From: an uncultured Muribaculaceae bacterium
GTDB lineage: Bacteria; Bacteroidota; Bacteroidia; Bacteroidales; Muribaculaceae
Direction of reading: 5' to 3'
NCBI GenBank assembly: GCA_944321715.1
Contig: CALUMJ010000001.1
Coordinates: 1 to 64,000 of the forward strand
Length of the DNA: 64,000 nt
Shown here: positions 35,777-45,074 of the stretch, piece after piece
Position numbering within the stretch: position 1 is the first letter of the stretch
Layout of the letters: every line of letters begins with the position of its first letter
Made by a program: the position numbers and the translations under genes
The notes under the pieces: model-generated
Database searches by the model: none
What the model was told of the DNA's origin: nothing
Seen by the model: the letters and a program-made list of their open reading frames with translations, nothing else

Positions 35777-37042
35777 ATGAACGGTATAAGGAAATTTTTC
35801 CACGAACTTAAAAGCCACAGCCACAAGCGCACACTTGGCGGACTCGACTTCTTCCGCTACATCGGCCCGGGGCTGCTCGTCACTGTGGGGTTTATCGACC
35901 CCGGCAACTGGGCGTCAAACTTCGCCGCAGGGTCGCAATTCGGCTACTCGCTGCTGTGGGTGGTGACACTGTCCACCATCATACTCATCATCTTGCAACA
36001 CAACGTAGCACACTTGGGCATAGCCACTGGGTTGTGCCTTTCAGAGGCTGCAACAAAATATGCGCCTCGATGGGTGTCGCGCCCAGTGCTGGCTTCGGCG
36101 GTACTCGCTTCCATTTCCACGTCGCTCGCCGAAATCTTGGGCGGAGCCATAGCCCTTGAAATGCTGTTTGACATTCCCATAGCGTGGGGGGCAATTCTCA
36201 CCACGGCAACTGTGCTTGTGATGCTTTTTACCAATTCCTACAAACGCATCGAACGTGCAATAATCACTTTCGTATCAATCATCGGGTTGTCGTTCATCTA
36301 CGAATTGTTTCTTGTTGACATCGACTGGGCGGCAGCAACCCGCAGCTGGGTGGTGCCATCGCTTCCACAGGGCAGCGCAATCGTAATCATGAGCGTGCTG
36401 GGGGCTGTCATAATGCCGCACAACTTGTTCTTGCATTCCGAGGTAGTGCAAAGTCTTGAATATCACAAACAGGGCGAAACCTCGATAAGGTCGAAACTGA
36501 AATATGAGCTTTTCGACACACTATTTTCCATGATTGTGGGCTGGGCAATCAACAGCGCAATGATACTGCTCGCCGCCGCTACGTTCTTCAAAAGCGGCAT
36601 CCTTGTCGATGAGCTGCAACAGGCACAAAAACTCATGACCCCGCTACTCGGCAACAATGCCGGCAACATATTCGCCGCCGCACTGCTGCTGGCTGGCATC
36701 TCGTCAACCGTCACAAGCGGCATGGCAGCCGGTTCGATTTCGGCCGGCATATTCGGCGAGTCATACCACGTCAAGGACACTCACTCGCAAGTGGGCATAA
36801 TCGTTTCAATAGGCATCGCCTTGTTGCTCATTTTCTTCATAGGCGACCCGTTCCAAGGGCTACTAATATCACAAATGGTGCTGAGCCTGCAATTGCCATT
36901 CACCGTGTTCTTGCAAGTGTGGCTCACATCGTCACGCCGAGTGATGGGGCAATATGCCAACTCGCAGTTCACACGGGTCGTGCTTTATTCTATCGCAACA
37001 ATTGTGACATTGCTCAACATATACCTGCTAATCATTCAATAA
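35777..37042 (+). CDS. mntH: Nramp family divalent-metal transporter
   Basis: A 421-residue, 11-segment inner-membrane protein that imports manganese or iron with protons. The TM1 metal-binding motif is GFIDPGNWASN near 37-47 and the TM6 motif is VIMPHNLFLHS near 210-220, both with the expected Asp/Asn and Met/His-Asn residues; TSGMAAGSISAGIFG follows. The metal is not certain from sequence, but the methionine in TM6 excludes a magnesium-type member. No MntR-like regulator is adjacent. It begins 57 bases after the right direct repeat of the R-M cassette, so its promoter region was split or renewed by that insertion. Confidence 0.93.
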   Translation: MNGIRKFFHELKSHSHKRTLGGLDFFRYIGPGLLVTVGFIDPGNWASNFAAGSQFGYSLLWVVTLSTIILIILQHNVAHLGIATGLCLSEAATKYAPRWVSRPVLASAVLASISTSLAEILGGAIALEMLFDIPIAWGAILTTATVLVMLFTNSYKRIERAIITFVSIIGLSFIYELFLVDIDWAAATRSWVVPSLPQGSAIVIMSVLGAVIMPHNLFLHSEVVQSLEYHKQGETSIRSKLKYELFDTLFSMIVGWAINSAMILLAAATFFKSGILVDELQQAQKLMTPLLGNNAGNIFAAALLLAGISSTVTSGMAAGSISAGIFGESYHVKDTHSQVGIIVSIGIALLLIFFIGDPFQGLLISQMVLSLQLPFTVFLQVWLTSSRRVMGQYANSQFTRVVLYSIATIVTLLNIYLLIIQ

Positions 37043-37057
37043 TAACACGCTACCGAT

Positions 37058-38236
37058 ATGACCAACAAACGAAAAATATGTATAGTCACAGGCACCCGCG
37101 CCGACTGGGGGCTACTTAGCGGCATAGCCCGGGCAATCAAGGCCCGGCACGACACGCACCTGCAAATCATTGCCACCAATATGCACCTTTCTCCAAAGTT
37201 TGGCAACACGCAGGTCGAAATAGAACAAGACGGGCTTAAAATCGACTACCGTGTACCCATGCCTGTCGAAAACGACACACCTGCCCTCACCGTCGATGCC
37301 ATGGCAATGTGCATGAGCGGAATGTCCAAAGCTCTCGAAACACTGCAACCACACCTGATTGTAATCCTCGGCGACCGCTACGAAATGCTCATTGCCGCAT
37401 CGGCCGCATTGGTGTTCAACATACCAGTGGCGCATATAGCCGGAGGGGCCGCAAGCTATGGTGCTATCGACGAGAGCATACGCCATGCCATCACCAAGAT
37501 GAGCCACTTGCATTTCACCGAAACCGAGGCATACCGCCGACGGGTAATACAGCTCGGCGAGCAGCCCGAGCGTGTGTTCAACACCGGGGCAATAGGTGTA
37601 TATAACATCAAGCATTTGCAGCTGTTGAGCCGCAAGCAGCTCGAAGACGACTTGCAAACCGAGATTCCCACGTCGTCGCTGTTCGTCACATTCCATCCTG
37701 CCACCCTCGACCACGAACGCCCGGCCAAGCAATGCCGCAACCTGATTGCGGCCCTTGATGGCATCGAGGGATATAAGGTGTTTTTCTCTTATCCCAACAG
37801 CGACACACACGGAAACGAAATAATCGAACTAATCGAACGGGCAGTAAAGCGCAAGCCTCACAAGTATGTCGTATTCCCTTCGTTAGGGCAACTGCGCTAC
37901 TTGTCGATGCTGCAATATATGGCCGCCGTAGTGGGCAACTCGTCGAGCGGCATAGTGGAAGTGCCATCGATGGGCATACCCACTGTCAACATCGGTATGC
38001 GCCAAATGGGTCGAATGGCCGCACACTCGGTAATCAACTGCGGCACTTCGACCGAAGAAATATCACAAGCTCTCGCACAAGCCCTATCCGACGACTTCAG
38101 GTCGATGGCTCGAACCGTAGTTAATCCATACGAACAACCCGACACATTGGAAAAAATCGTTGAGCCGCTGTGTAACACGCCGCTCGACGGCATCACCGTG
38201 AAGCGTTTCTACGACTTGCCTGCATCGGCCAATTGA
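37058..38236 (+). CDS. neuC: UDP-N-acetylglucosamine 2-epimerase (hydrolysing), NeuC-like
   Basis: A 392-residue GT-B-fold enzyme that turns UDP-GlcNAc into ManNAc and UDP, the first step to sialic acids. Motifs: ICIVTGTRADWGLLSG near 7-22, ILGDRYEMLIAASAALVFNIPVAHIAGG near 102-130, IDESIRHAITKMSHLHF near 140, and the C-terminal VVGNSSSGIVEVPSMGIPTVNIG near 293. These suit the hydrolysing NeuC group rather than the WecB group. No neuB or neuA gene is in the window, so the pathway is not shown. It lies 15 bases after the Nramp gene on the same strand and overlaps the convergent AraC gene by 28 bases. Confidence 0.9.
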   Translation: MTNKRKICIVTGTRADWGLLSGIARAIKARHDTHLQIIATNMHLSPKFGNTQVEIEQDGLKIDYRVPMPVENDTPALTVDAMAMCMSGMSKALETLQPHLIVILGDRYEMLIAASAALVFNIPVAHIAGGAASYGAIDESIRHAITKMSHLHFTETEAYRRRVIQLGEQPERVFNTGAIGVYNIKHLQLLSRKQLEDDLQTEIPTSSLFVTFHPATLDHERPAKQCRNLIAALDGIEGYKVFFSYPNSDTHGNEIIELIERAVKRKPHKYVVFPSLGQLRYLSMLQYMAAVVGNSSSGIVEVPSMGIPTVNIGMRQMGRMAAHSVINCGTSTEEISQALAQALSDDFRSMARTVVNPYEQPDTLEKIVEPLCNTPLDGITVKRFYDLPASAN

Positions 38237-39069
38237 GCCATCGATTGCCTATGCTGGCGGCGATATTCAAGCGGCGACATGCCATGTTGGCGACAGAAAG
38301 CATTGGTCAAATGGCTGCAATCGAAAAATCCCAAGCGATAGGCTATCTCGCCTACTGGCATATCGGTGTGCGCCAACAAGCGTTGTGCTTCGTGCATACG
38401 GCACCGCCCGACATATTCCCTTAGGCTCTCGCCGCCACACGATTTGAAGTAGCTACCGACGTAGGTTTGCGACATGCCAAACTTTTGCCCGAGAGCCTTG
38501 GCTTGCAACAATTCGGGTTCGGACAGGTGCGAACGTATATATTGCAGCATGAGCATATACTTGTCGTGCGGCTCAGGCTGCAAAGGTTGCCCGGTCACCA
38601 CAGGCAGCAGCGACCGCAAGCACACATGTAATATGCTGCACAGCAACCAGCCACCAAGCCTGTCGCTTCCGGACAATGCCGCACCGTATTCCGACACAAT
38701 GCCCGTCACGAGCAGCGCAACCAATTCCCGGTCCTTGCCGCCCATGATTGCCGTCAACTCGCCATCGGGGGCATTGTAAAGCAAGTCTTTCTCTTGCCGT
38801 GTGAAATAGCTGTCTATATAGTTGTCCGAAAAACGCATATACACAATCTTGCTACACTCGGCCAACTTGTAAATATGGCTCACCGACGGCCTGACAAGAA
38901 ACAAGTCGCCAGCCGAAAAGCGCACTTCACCCTGCTGCGCCACAAATGTTCCGCTCCCCGACACCACACTACTCAACTCGAAAAACGAATGGCTATGCTC
39001 AGGCATGGGAAACGTGTCATATTCCCTAACCAAAATATCAAACGAGTGGAACAAGTTCTCCCTTTTCAT
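38209..39069 (-). CDS. AraC-family transcriptional regulator
   Basis: A 286-residue regulator. The N-terminal cupin-like half (residues 10-110) includes MPEHSHSFFELSSVVSGSGTFV and a phosphate-less GDLFLVRPSVSHIYKL; the C-terminal AraC domain has FGMSQTYVGSYFKSCGGESLREYVGRCR and IAYRLGFFDCSHLTNAFCRQHGMSPLEYRRQ, the two helix-turn-helix units. Its stop is TAG. It is divergent from the EamA-type transporter at 39164, 94 bases away, which is the likely target. Its 3' end overlaps neuC. Confidence 0.9.
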   Translation of the reverse strand: MKRENLFHSFDILVREYDTFPMPEHSHSFFELSSVVSGSGTFVAQQGEVRFSAGDLFLVRPSVSHIYKLAECSKIVYMRFSDNYIDSYFTRQEKDLLYNAPDGELTAIMGGKDRELVALLVTGIVSEYGAALSGSDRLGGWLLCSILHVCLRSLLPVVTGQPLQPEPHDKYMLMLQYIRSHLSEPELLQAKALGQKFGMSQTYVGSYFKSCGGESLREYVGRCRMHEAQRLLAHTDMPVGEIAYRLGFFDCSHLTNAFCRQHGMSPLEYRRQHRQSMAQLADAGKS

Positions 39070-39126
39070 GATGCAAATTTACAATAATTTGCCCGAAATT
39101 TACAAATCCGTCGAATGCCGACACGC

Positions 39127-39134
39127 TACTTTTG
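39127..39134 (+). promoter_or_regulatory. -7 box of the EamA transporter gene
   Basis: TACTTTTG matches TAnnTTTG, 29 bases before the ATG at 39164. No good -33 box is found, as expected for an activator-dependent promoter. Confidence 0.5.
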
Positions 39135-39163
39135 CAGCCGTGATTTTTCAAAGAACAAGGGAT

Positions 39164-40093
39164 ATGAAAATTAACGAAATCAAGGGCCACAGTGCAATGT
39201 TCTCGGCCAATTTCATGTGGGGGCTTATGTCGCCGGCTGCAAAGTTTATTTTTGCCGCAAGCCTGATAAGTCCGTTGTTGTTGGTAGAATTGCGTGTGGT
39301 GGGGGCGGCAGTGCTGTTTTGGGTAACGTCGCTATTCATCAAGCACGAGCATGTGCCACACCGCGATATGCTCAAGCTATTTTTTGCATCGCTGCTCGGC
39401 GTGGTGTTCAATCAGGGCGTTTTCACATTGGGCGTGAGCCTTACATCGCCCATCGATGCTACTGTCATAACCACCAGCACACCCATTTTCACGATGATTA
39501 TTGCCGCACTGTACCTCAAAGAGCCAATCACGTCAAAGAAACTGCTCGGCGTGTTTATAGGCGCAATAGGCGCATTGATGCTGATTTTGAGCAACGGCAG
39601 TGCCGACAGCAGCACTCACGATGCCAGCATCTGGGGCGACCTGCTGTGCATTCTTGCCGAGCTGTGCTTCGCTTCCTACTTTGTGTTTTTTAAAGACTTG
39701 ATTAGCCGTTATTCGCCCATCACGCTCATGAAGTGGATGTTCACCTACTCGGCTATATGCATCACGCCATTCACCTATTCCGATTTCGTGGCAGCTGACT
39801 GGGCCAGCCTCGACACGCAGCTCGTTCTTGCAGTTGCATTCGTCGTAGTGTGCGCCACCTACTTGTGCTATCTGCTCGTACCAGTGGGGCAGAAGCACCT
39901 GCGCCCCACCGTGGCGAGCATGTATTGCTACGTGCAGCCCGTCGTGGCAAGCTGCATTGTTGCCGTGTTCTGGGGAACATCATCGTTCAACCTACTGAAA
40001 GTCATTGCCATCGCGCTCGTCTTCGCTGGTGTATTCTTAGTGACTCGCAGCAAGAGCCGCGCCGACATGGAAGCTGCCGGGCAACAGGTATAG
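39164..40093 (+). CDS. EamA/DMT family transporter
   Basis: A 309-residue inner-membrane protein with ten segments in two EamA repeats. The start MKINEIKGHSAMFSANFMWG is chosen (39164), because the upstream extension overlaps the divergent regulator and is not hydrophobic. Segments include SPLLLVELRVVGAAVLFWVTSLF and KVIAIALVFAGVFLVTRSK near the end, and the characteristic KEPITSKKLLGVFIGAIGALML between. DMT transporters export metabolites or amino acids; the substrate is unknown. The gene ends in TAG, one base before the convergent ureohydrolase stop, and faces the AraC regulator across a 94-base spacer. Confidence 0.88.
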   Translation: MKINEIKGHSAMFSANFMWGLMSPAAKFIFAASLISPLLLVELRVVGAAVLFWVTSLFIKHEHVPHRDMLKLFFASLLGVVFNQGVFTLGVSLTSPIDATVITTSTPIFTMIIAALYLKEPITSKKLLGVFIGAIGALMLILSNGSADSSTHDASIWGDLLCILAELCFASYFVFFKDLISRYSPITLMKWMFTYSAICITPFTYSDFVAADWASLDTQLVLAVAFVVVCATYLCYLLVPVGQKHLRPTVASMYCYVQPVVASCIVAVFWGTSSFNLLKVIAIALVFAGVFLVTRSKSRADMEAAGQQV

Positions 40094-40963
40094 TCAACCG
40101 AGCAACGGCAACTGTTCGAGCATATTCTTGATGCGGATTGCCGTGCGTGGCATAGGTTCGGCAACGGTAAGCCCCACGACATCTTTCACTCGGGCAATAT
40201 CGTTGATGGTGCGCACCACCTCGTTCATCTTCATTCCATCGGGCGACACGCCGACAGCCGGAATGATTTCGACTGGGTCAAGTACGTCCATGTCGAAATG
40301 AATCACCACGTGCGATGCTCCACACCGTTCGAGCCACTCTGTCACAGCATTGCTGTCGTCGGCCACCTCGGCTGGCGACAGGTGCTTTATGCCATATTGC
40401 TCTTGTCGCGCCTTGATTTCGTCGCGCTCCCAGTCACGCAAACCTACAAACAATATGCGCGACGGCTCAATCCGTGCTGGCAATTGCCCCACAATATGCT
40501 TGTCGCCAAGCCCCATGCAAGCAGTCACAGCCATGGCATGATAGCCTGCATACACGTCGCCGGGTAAAGTGATGTCGGGGTGCGCATCAATCCACACCAT
40601 AGCCACATCGCCGCCATAACGGTGTGCAAGATAGGTAAACGGCACCACACTAACCGAACATTCACCGCCCAGAGTCACTATGCGGTCGGGGCGTTCCACG
40701 TGGAGCAAATCGAGTGCAGCACGTGTTTGCAGGGCTATATCGTCACGGTCAAGCACACCGTCGGTCACCTTGCGCTCGCCACGGGCCATATTTACAGGCA
40801 CGGTTACAATATGCTGCCCATTGTCGGGAGCAAGGAAATTAAGCAACTGCGCACCAAGGTAATAACCACGTGCGGCATCTTGCGGGTCCTCAACCTCGGG
40901 AACCCACCTCGTAATATCGCCACCCTGCCATTGCGGGTATATCAATCTAATCGTCTTTTCCAT
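40094..40963 (-). CDS. Arginase/agmatinase-family protein with altered metal motif
   Basis: A 289-residue ureohydrolase-fold protein. The second and third metal motifs are complete: VWIDAHPDI near 122-130 (DAHxD) and IHFDMDVLDP near 220-229 (DxDxxDP). The first motif, normally GGDHS, reads TLGGECSVSVV near 95-105: the metal-ligand histidine is replaced by cysteine and the aspartate by glutamate. Such variants exist in an arginase-related subgroup whose substrate is not known to me, so hydrolysis of arginine should not be assumed. It ends one base after the EamA transporter gene and may function with it. Confidence 0.82.
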   Translation of the reverse strand: MEKTIRLIYPQWQGGDITRWVPEVEDPQDAARGYYLGAQLLNFLAPDNGQHIVTVPVNMARGERKVTDGVLDRDDIALQTRAALDLLHVERPDRIVTLGGECSVSVVPFTYLAHRYGGDVAMVWIDAHPDITLPGDVYAGYHAMAVTACMGLGDKHIVGQLPARIEPSRILFVGLRDWERDEIKARQEQYGIKHLSPAEVADDSNAVTEWLERCGASHVVIHFDMDVLDPVEIIPAVGVSPDGMKMNEVVRTINDIARVKDVVGLTVAEPMPRTAIRIKNMLEQLPLLG

Positions 40964-41004
40964 AACACTTACAAATATATGTCATCTGTTACAAATCTGC
41001 CATG

Positions 41005-41532
41005 TTATACATTGCACTTATCTACACAAAACACTATATGGGGCATATCCACCCCACGATAATGCTTGACTATGGTGTCAATCGGTTGCATACCTAAACG
41101 GAGTGCCACCTTTTGTGAAGCAATGTTGTTATCCCTGATGATAGCGTACAACGTATTAAAATTCAACTTGCCGAAACCATACTCCCTACATGCCATAGCC
41201 GCCTCGGTTGCATAACCTTCGTGCCAATATTTATGAGCAAACAGATAGCCGATTTCGGGAACCTGCGCCGTCCTGTAGTCCTGCATAGTGATGCCGCACT
41301 GGCCAATCATTTCACCATTCGCTTTTAAACACACAGCCCACAATCCAAATCCATATTCATTGTAGCGTCGCATTTGCTTGTCGAGCCACATCTGCGTTTC
41401 GGCTTCGCTGAAAGCTCCATTGTAGGCATACATCACATTCTCGTCTTGCAACATCGAGGACAAGGGTCGTATGTCTGACATGTCCATCTCATATAATTGC
41501 AACCTCGGTGTTTCCAATATAAACTGTTTCAT
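41005..41532 (-). CDS. GNAT family N-acetyltransferase (RimJ/RimL-like)
   Basis: A 175-residue acetyltransferase from the ATG at 41532 (KQFILETPRLQLYEMD at the start). The acetyl-CoA loop region is QVPEIGYLFAHKYWHEGYATEA near 90-111, followed by CREYGFGKLNFNTLYAIIRDNN and SQKVALRLGMQPIDT, the standard RimJ/RimL layout. The target could be a ribosomal protein N-terminus or a small molecule. It lies 69 bases downstream of the AraC gene at 41602, same strand, and may share its transcript. Confidence 0.87.
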   Translation of the reverse strand: MKQFILETPRLQLYEMDMSDIRPLSSMLQDENVMYAYNGAFSEAETQMWLDKQMRRYNEYGFGLWAVCLKANGEMIGQCGITMQDYRTAQVPEIGYLFAHKYWHEGYATEAAMACREYGFGKLNFNTLYAIIRDNNIASQKVALRLGMQPIDTIVKHYRGVDMPHIVFCVDKCNV

Positions 41533-41601
41533 AAAACACAATCCATTCTCAATTACAAAAATATAAAATTACACATTACACACCGAAAACACGTCGGGCA
41601 A

Positions 41602-42441
41602 TTATTCAACTTGCCACATATTCCGGTACCCAGTCGGCGAAATGCCGCAATGCCTTTTGAAATAACGCCCGAATACCGACTGGTCGGGGAAATGCAATTT
41701 ATAAGCTATTTCCTTTATGCTAAGTTTTGTCTGTCGCAAGTAATGCTGTGCTTGCAGCATGGTGAAAGTTTCTATCCACTGAATGGCAGTTCTACCCGAC
41801 TTGGCTTTAACTATCGATGACAAGTAGTTGGGTGTCAAGTGCAATTCATTTGCATAAAATGTCACTAATCGCTCGTTTACGCAATTACTGAACGCCGACA
41901 TAAGGAAATGATTCAATATCCTCTCTTCACGGTTTTGCCGAAGTTCCTCTATCGGCACGCAATTAAAATAGATTTCAAGCACTTCGAGGCAAAGTGTGTG
42001 CAACAAAGCCTGCACAAGCAATTTAAACAAATGTGCCGACCTTGGCGACTTTGCCGCTTTATATAATTCGGTACGGGAATTGAGCATCTTGACTGATTGT
42101 TCCAACCTGTGCGTCTGTTCCAAGCCCAACTTCACACAAGGGTGTGAACGAATGGCAAAACGTGCTGCCACAGGAATGCTCGACAAGGCAAGTTGGATGG
42201 AATCTAACTCTCCCTCCATCAGGTAACCTTCGATGTCATCGGAATGACGCATTATGCGTATGAATGTATAAGGCGTATAGAGGCACATCACACCAGCCTC
42301 AATCTGATAGCTGCGATTGTCGAGCAGTATCTCGGCTTCACCCTTCCGGCACAGGAAAAAACCATACTTGTTTTGCGACACAGCTGCATAATTTGCCAAA
42401 AGTTGACCGACATCAAGCATTCGATAGGTTTCATGTTCCAT
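41602..42441 (-). CDS. AraC-family regulator of the efflux operon
   Basis: A 279-residue regulator with an N-terminal sensor half (GFFLCRKGEAEILLDNRSYQ near 27) and C-terminal AraC domain: LHLTPNYLSSIVKAKSGRTA near 200 and AYKLHFPDQSVFGRYFKRHCGISPTGYRNMW at the end, with both helix-turn-helix motifs complete. It is divergent from the TolC-type gene, 173 bases apart, which is the classic arrangement for control of a drug-efflux operon; regulation is inferred from position. The ligand is unknown. Confidence 0.9.
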   Translation of the reverse strand: MEHETYRMLDVGQLLANYAAVSQNKYGFFLCRKGEAEILLDNRSYQIEAGVMCLYTPYTFIRIMRHSDDIEGYLMEGELDSIQLALSSIPVAARFAIRSHPCVKLGLEQTHRLEQSVKMLNSRTELYKAAKSPRSAHLFKLLVQALLHTLCLEVLEIYFNCVPIEELRQNREERILNHFLMSAFSNCVNERLVTFYANELHLTPNYLSSIVKAKSGRTAIQWIETFTMLQAQHYLRQTKLSIKEIAYKLHFPDQSVFGRYFKRHCGISPTGYRNMWQVE

Positions 42442-42614
42442 CTTAGAAATCTATTTTTTCGGCAAATTAACCAATAAAATCTGATTAGTACAGCATATCT
42501 TGCCTCATTAACACATCATAATCGTTGAAATTGCACAATATGCCCCATAAATTGCACTTCTCCACAGCAACAAACCTTTCTAACTTTACCGTGAAAAAAT
42601 AAGAATACAACGAC

Positions 42615-43961
42615 ATGAAACCGCTACTCGTTTTTCTGCTTTCGATTTTTTGCTTGGCCAATGCTCTTGGGCAACAAAAATCATATTCTTTAAAAGAATG
42701 TATCGAAACTGGTATCCGCAACAATCTTTCATTGAAAAATAGCCGCTTGGACATACTGAAAAGCAAGACGACTTTGACACAAAGCCGCTCACGGCTGCTC
42801 CCGGTGTTGTCGGCCGAATTCCAAATGGTTGACTACCTCATGAAACCTGCCAATGTGACTACCGGTGCATTGCTGGGCAATGATTTTCCCGAAGACCCAA
42901 CTTGGCAAAAAATCCAAAGCATGCAATATGCCATGACAGCCGGCATTCAATTTAGAGTTCCATTGTATAACCAAACCATCCTTTCGGCTTCCAAAGCCGC
43001 TCAAACATTGCGTGAACTTAGCAGCTTGTCGTATGAAAAGGCTGTGGAAGACCTGACAATGCAGATTGGCAATGTTTACTATTTGGCACAGGCTTCGCTG
43101 GAATTGCAACGATTGTTGAAAGAAAACATTGACCGAATGACGGAACTTTGCACCATCACCGAAGAATTGTACAAGGGTGGGGTAGTGCTGAAAGTTGACT
43201 TGACTCGCGTGCAAATCAATCTGAAAAACCTTGAAGCTCGACACGACCAGTATGCCACCCTTTATGAGCAACAATTGAACCTGCTGCGTTTCTTGCTCGA
43301 CATTCCGCCCGAAACACCAATGGCTGTCAATCCGATGCCCACCGACATCGTCCTCTCCGGTACATACGGAGCAATCAGCGAATCATTGCCCGAACTGCAA
43401 TTGCTGTCAACTCGCAAAGAGCTAATCGACCGGCAAATAAAAGCTGTCCGCGCCGAGTATGTGCCATCCATCTCGTTGGGAGGGCAATTGGGTGCAGTAG
43501 GATACCAAGAAAAATTCCGCCATTTTTTCCATACCTCAAGCGGAACTCACAATTGGTTTGGCAACACCTACATTGCCCTTTCGGTCCACATCCCAATTTT
43601 CAGTGCCAACGACAAAAAGCTGAGAGTGCGCCAATACCAATACGACAGGCAACAGGCAGAAACTGCTTTCGAGCTGCAATGCAAACAAATAGACCGGGAA
43701 TATGCCGATGCCTCGCGTCAGTTGAGCCACAACCTTGAAGTTTGGCACACTCAAAGGGAAAACTACCGTCAGGCCGAGGACGTATATGCCGTCACCGAGG
43801 AGAAGTACAAAGAGGGAGTGGCATCTATGACCGAACTGCTGCAAGACGAGATGCGACTGCGCAATGCACAATCGGCATGTGTGCAGGCTCATTGCCTGTG
43901 TAATGTGGCTCAACTTACGCTACTGAAATTGACTGGCAGCCTGCAAAACCTCACCCGTTAG
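42615..43961 (+). CDS. TolC-like outer-membrane efflux protein
   Basis: A 448-residue exported protein: signal peptide KPLLVFLLSIFCLANALG (2-19), then two outer-membrane-efflux repeats with long alpha-helical barrel segments: YSLKECIETGIRNNLSLKNS near 24 and a matching second half. TQSRSRLLPVLSAEFQ and AVRAEYVPSISLGGQLG are the typical strand/turn motifs. It forms the outer-membrane duct for the pump encoded by the next two genes. The stop is TAG; the next gene starts 41 bases later. Confidence 0.92.
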   Translation: MKPLLVFLLSIFCLANALGQQKSYSLKECIETGIRNNLSLKNSRLDILKSKTTLTQSRSRLLPVLSAEFQMVDYLMKPANVTTGALLGNDFPEDPTWQKIQSMQYAMTAGIQFRVPLYNQTILSASKAAQTLRELSSLSYEKAVEDLTMQIGNVYYLAQASLELQRLLKENIDRMTELCTITEELYKGGVVLKVDLTRVQINLKNLEARHDQYATLYEQQLNLLRFLLDIPPETPMAVNPMPTDIVLSGTYGAISESLPELQLLSTRKELIDRQIKAVRAEYVPSISLGGQLGAVGYQEKFRHFFHTSSGTHNWFGNTYIALSVHIPIFSANDKKLRVRQYQYDRQQAETAFELQCKQIDREYADASRQLSHNLEVWHTQRENYRQAEDVYAVTEEKYKEGVASMTELLQDEMRLRNAQSACVQAHCLCNVAQLTLLKLTGSLQNLTR

Positions 43962-44002
43962 CTCATTCATATATTCGATTATAAACCAATAAATATGACG
44001 AT

Positions 44003-45070
44003 ATGGAAACGACAGAAAATACCTCAAATCAAACAACCCCGAAAGGCTCAACTATGAAAAAGATTGTGGGCATCATCGGCATTTGCCTCGTTGCTTGGGG
44101 ATTATGGGCAACCATTTCTCTTTTCATAGATTACAGGACAAGCGAAACCTCCGACGATGCACAAGTGGAACAATACCTCTCGCCAATAAACATACGCGTC
44201 CCGGGATATATCGAGAAAATTTATTTTACCGAACACCAACATGTATGCAAGGGCGATACACTGCTCGTCATAGAAGATGACGAATACCGCATCAGATTGA
44301 AAGAAGCCGATGCGGCCCTGATGGATGCGCGAAGCGGCAGGAAAGTTGTGGCCAACACACTGAACACCGCCTCCAACTCGGCTCTGGCCTACGATGCTTC
44401 CATTGCCGAGGCACAGTACCATGCCGACCAAATAGAAAAAGATTTCCGCCGATACAGCGCACTTCTCGAAAAGAATGCCGCAACACCAGTTGTTGTCGAA
44501 CAATACCAGACACAATTAGAAATGGCACGAGCTCGCATTTCGGCATTGAAACAACAGCGCGAAGCCGCCCAGTCGTCTGTTACCGAAGTCAACCAGCGAC
44601 AGGAGAACGCCGAAGCCGCCATCAAGCGCGCCGAAGCCGCAGTAGAACTGGCCAAACTAAATCTTTCATACACAGTAGTGACCGCACCATGCGATGGTTG
44701 CCTTGGAAGGCGTTCCATCGAAGTGGGGCAATTGGTCAACGCTGGACAAACCCTCACAACCATTATCCCCGATACCCGCAAATGGATAGTCGCCAACTAT
44801 AAGGAAACTCAAGTATCGTCATTGCACATTGGCCAGGAAGTCGAGATTACCGTGGACGCTTTCAAGGGGAAAACATTCAAGGGGCGCATATCCGCCATCA
44901 GCTCGGCGACTGGCTCGAAATATTCAATGGTTCCTACCGACAACTCGGCAGGGAATTTTGTGAAAATCCAGCAACGTGTGCCTGTACGCATCGAGTTGAC
45001 CGATATTTCGGCCGAGGACAATGCACGTTTGGCGGCTGGAATGATGTGTGTGGTAAAAGCTAACTTATGA
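44003..45070 (+). CDS. HlyD/EmrA-type membrane fusion protein
   Basis: A 355-residue periplasmic adaptor: one N-terminal membrane segment (KKIVGIIGICLVAWGLWATI near 19-38), lipoyl half-motifs INIRVPGYIEKIYFTEHQHV and VVTAPCDGCLGRRSIEVGQLVN near 60 and 220, and a long coiled coil in between (about 95-215). It links the inner-membrane MFS pump to the TolC-like duct, EmrA fashion. The gene is 4 bases before the MFS gene, the middle member of the operon. Confidence 0.92.
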   Translation: METTENTSNQTTPKGSTMKKIVGIIGICLVAWGLWATISLFIDYRTSETSDDAQVEQYLSPINIRVPGYIEKIYFTEHQHVCKGDTLLVIEDDEYRIRLKEADAALMDARSGRKVVANTLNTASNSALAYDASIAEAQYHADQIEKDFRRYSALLEKNAATPVVVEQYQTQLEMARARISALKQQREAAQSSVTEVNQRQENAEAAIKRAEAAVELAKLNLSYTVVTAPCDGCLGRRSIEVGQLVNAGQTLTTIIPDTRKWIVANYKETQVSSLHIGQEVEITVDAFKGKTFKGRISAISSATGSKYSMVPTDNSAGNFVKIQQRVPVRIELTDISAEDNARLAAGMMCVVKANL

Positions 45071-45074
45071 CGAC

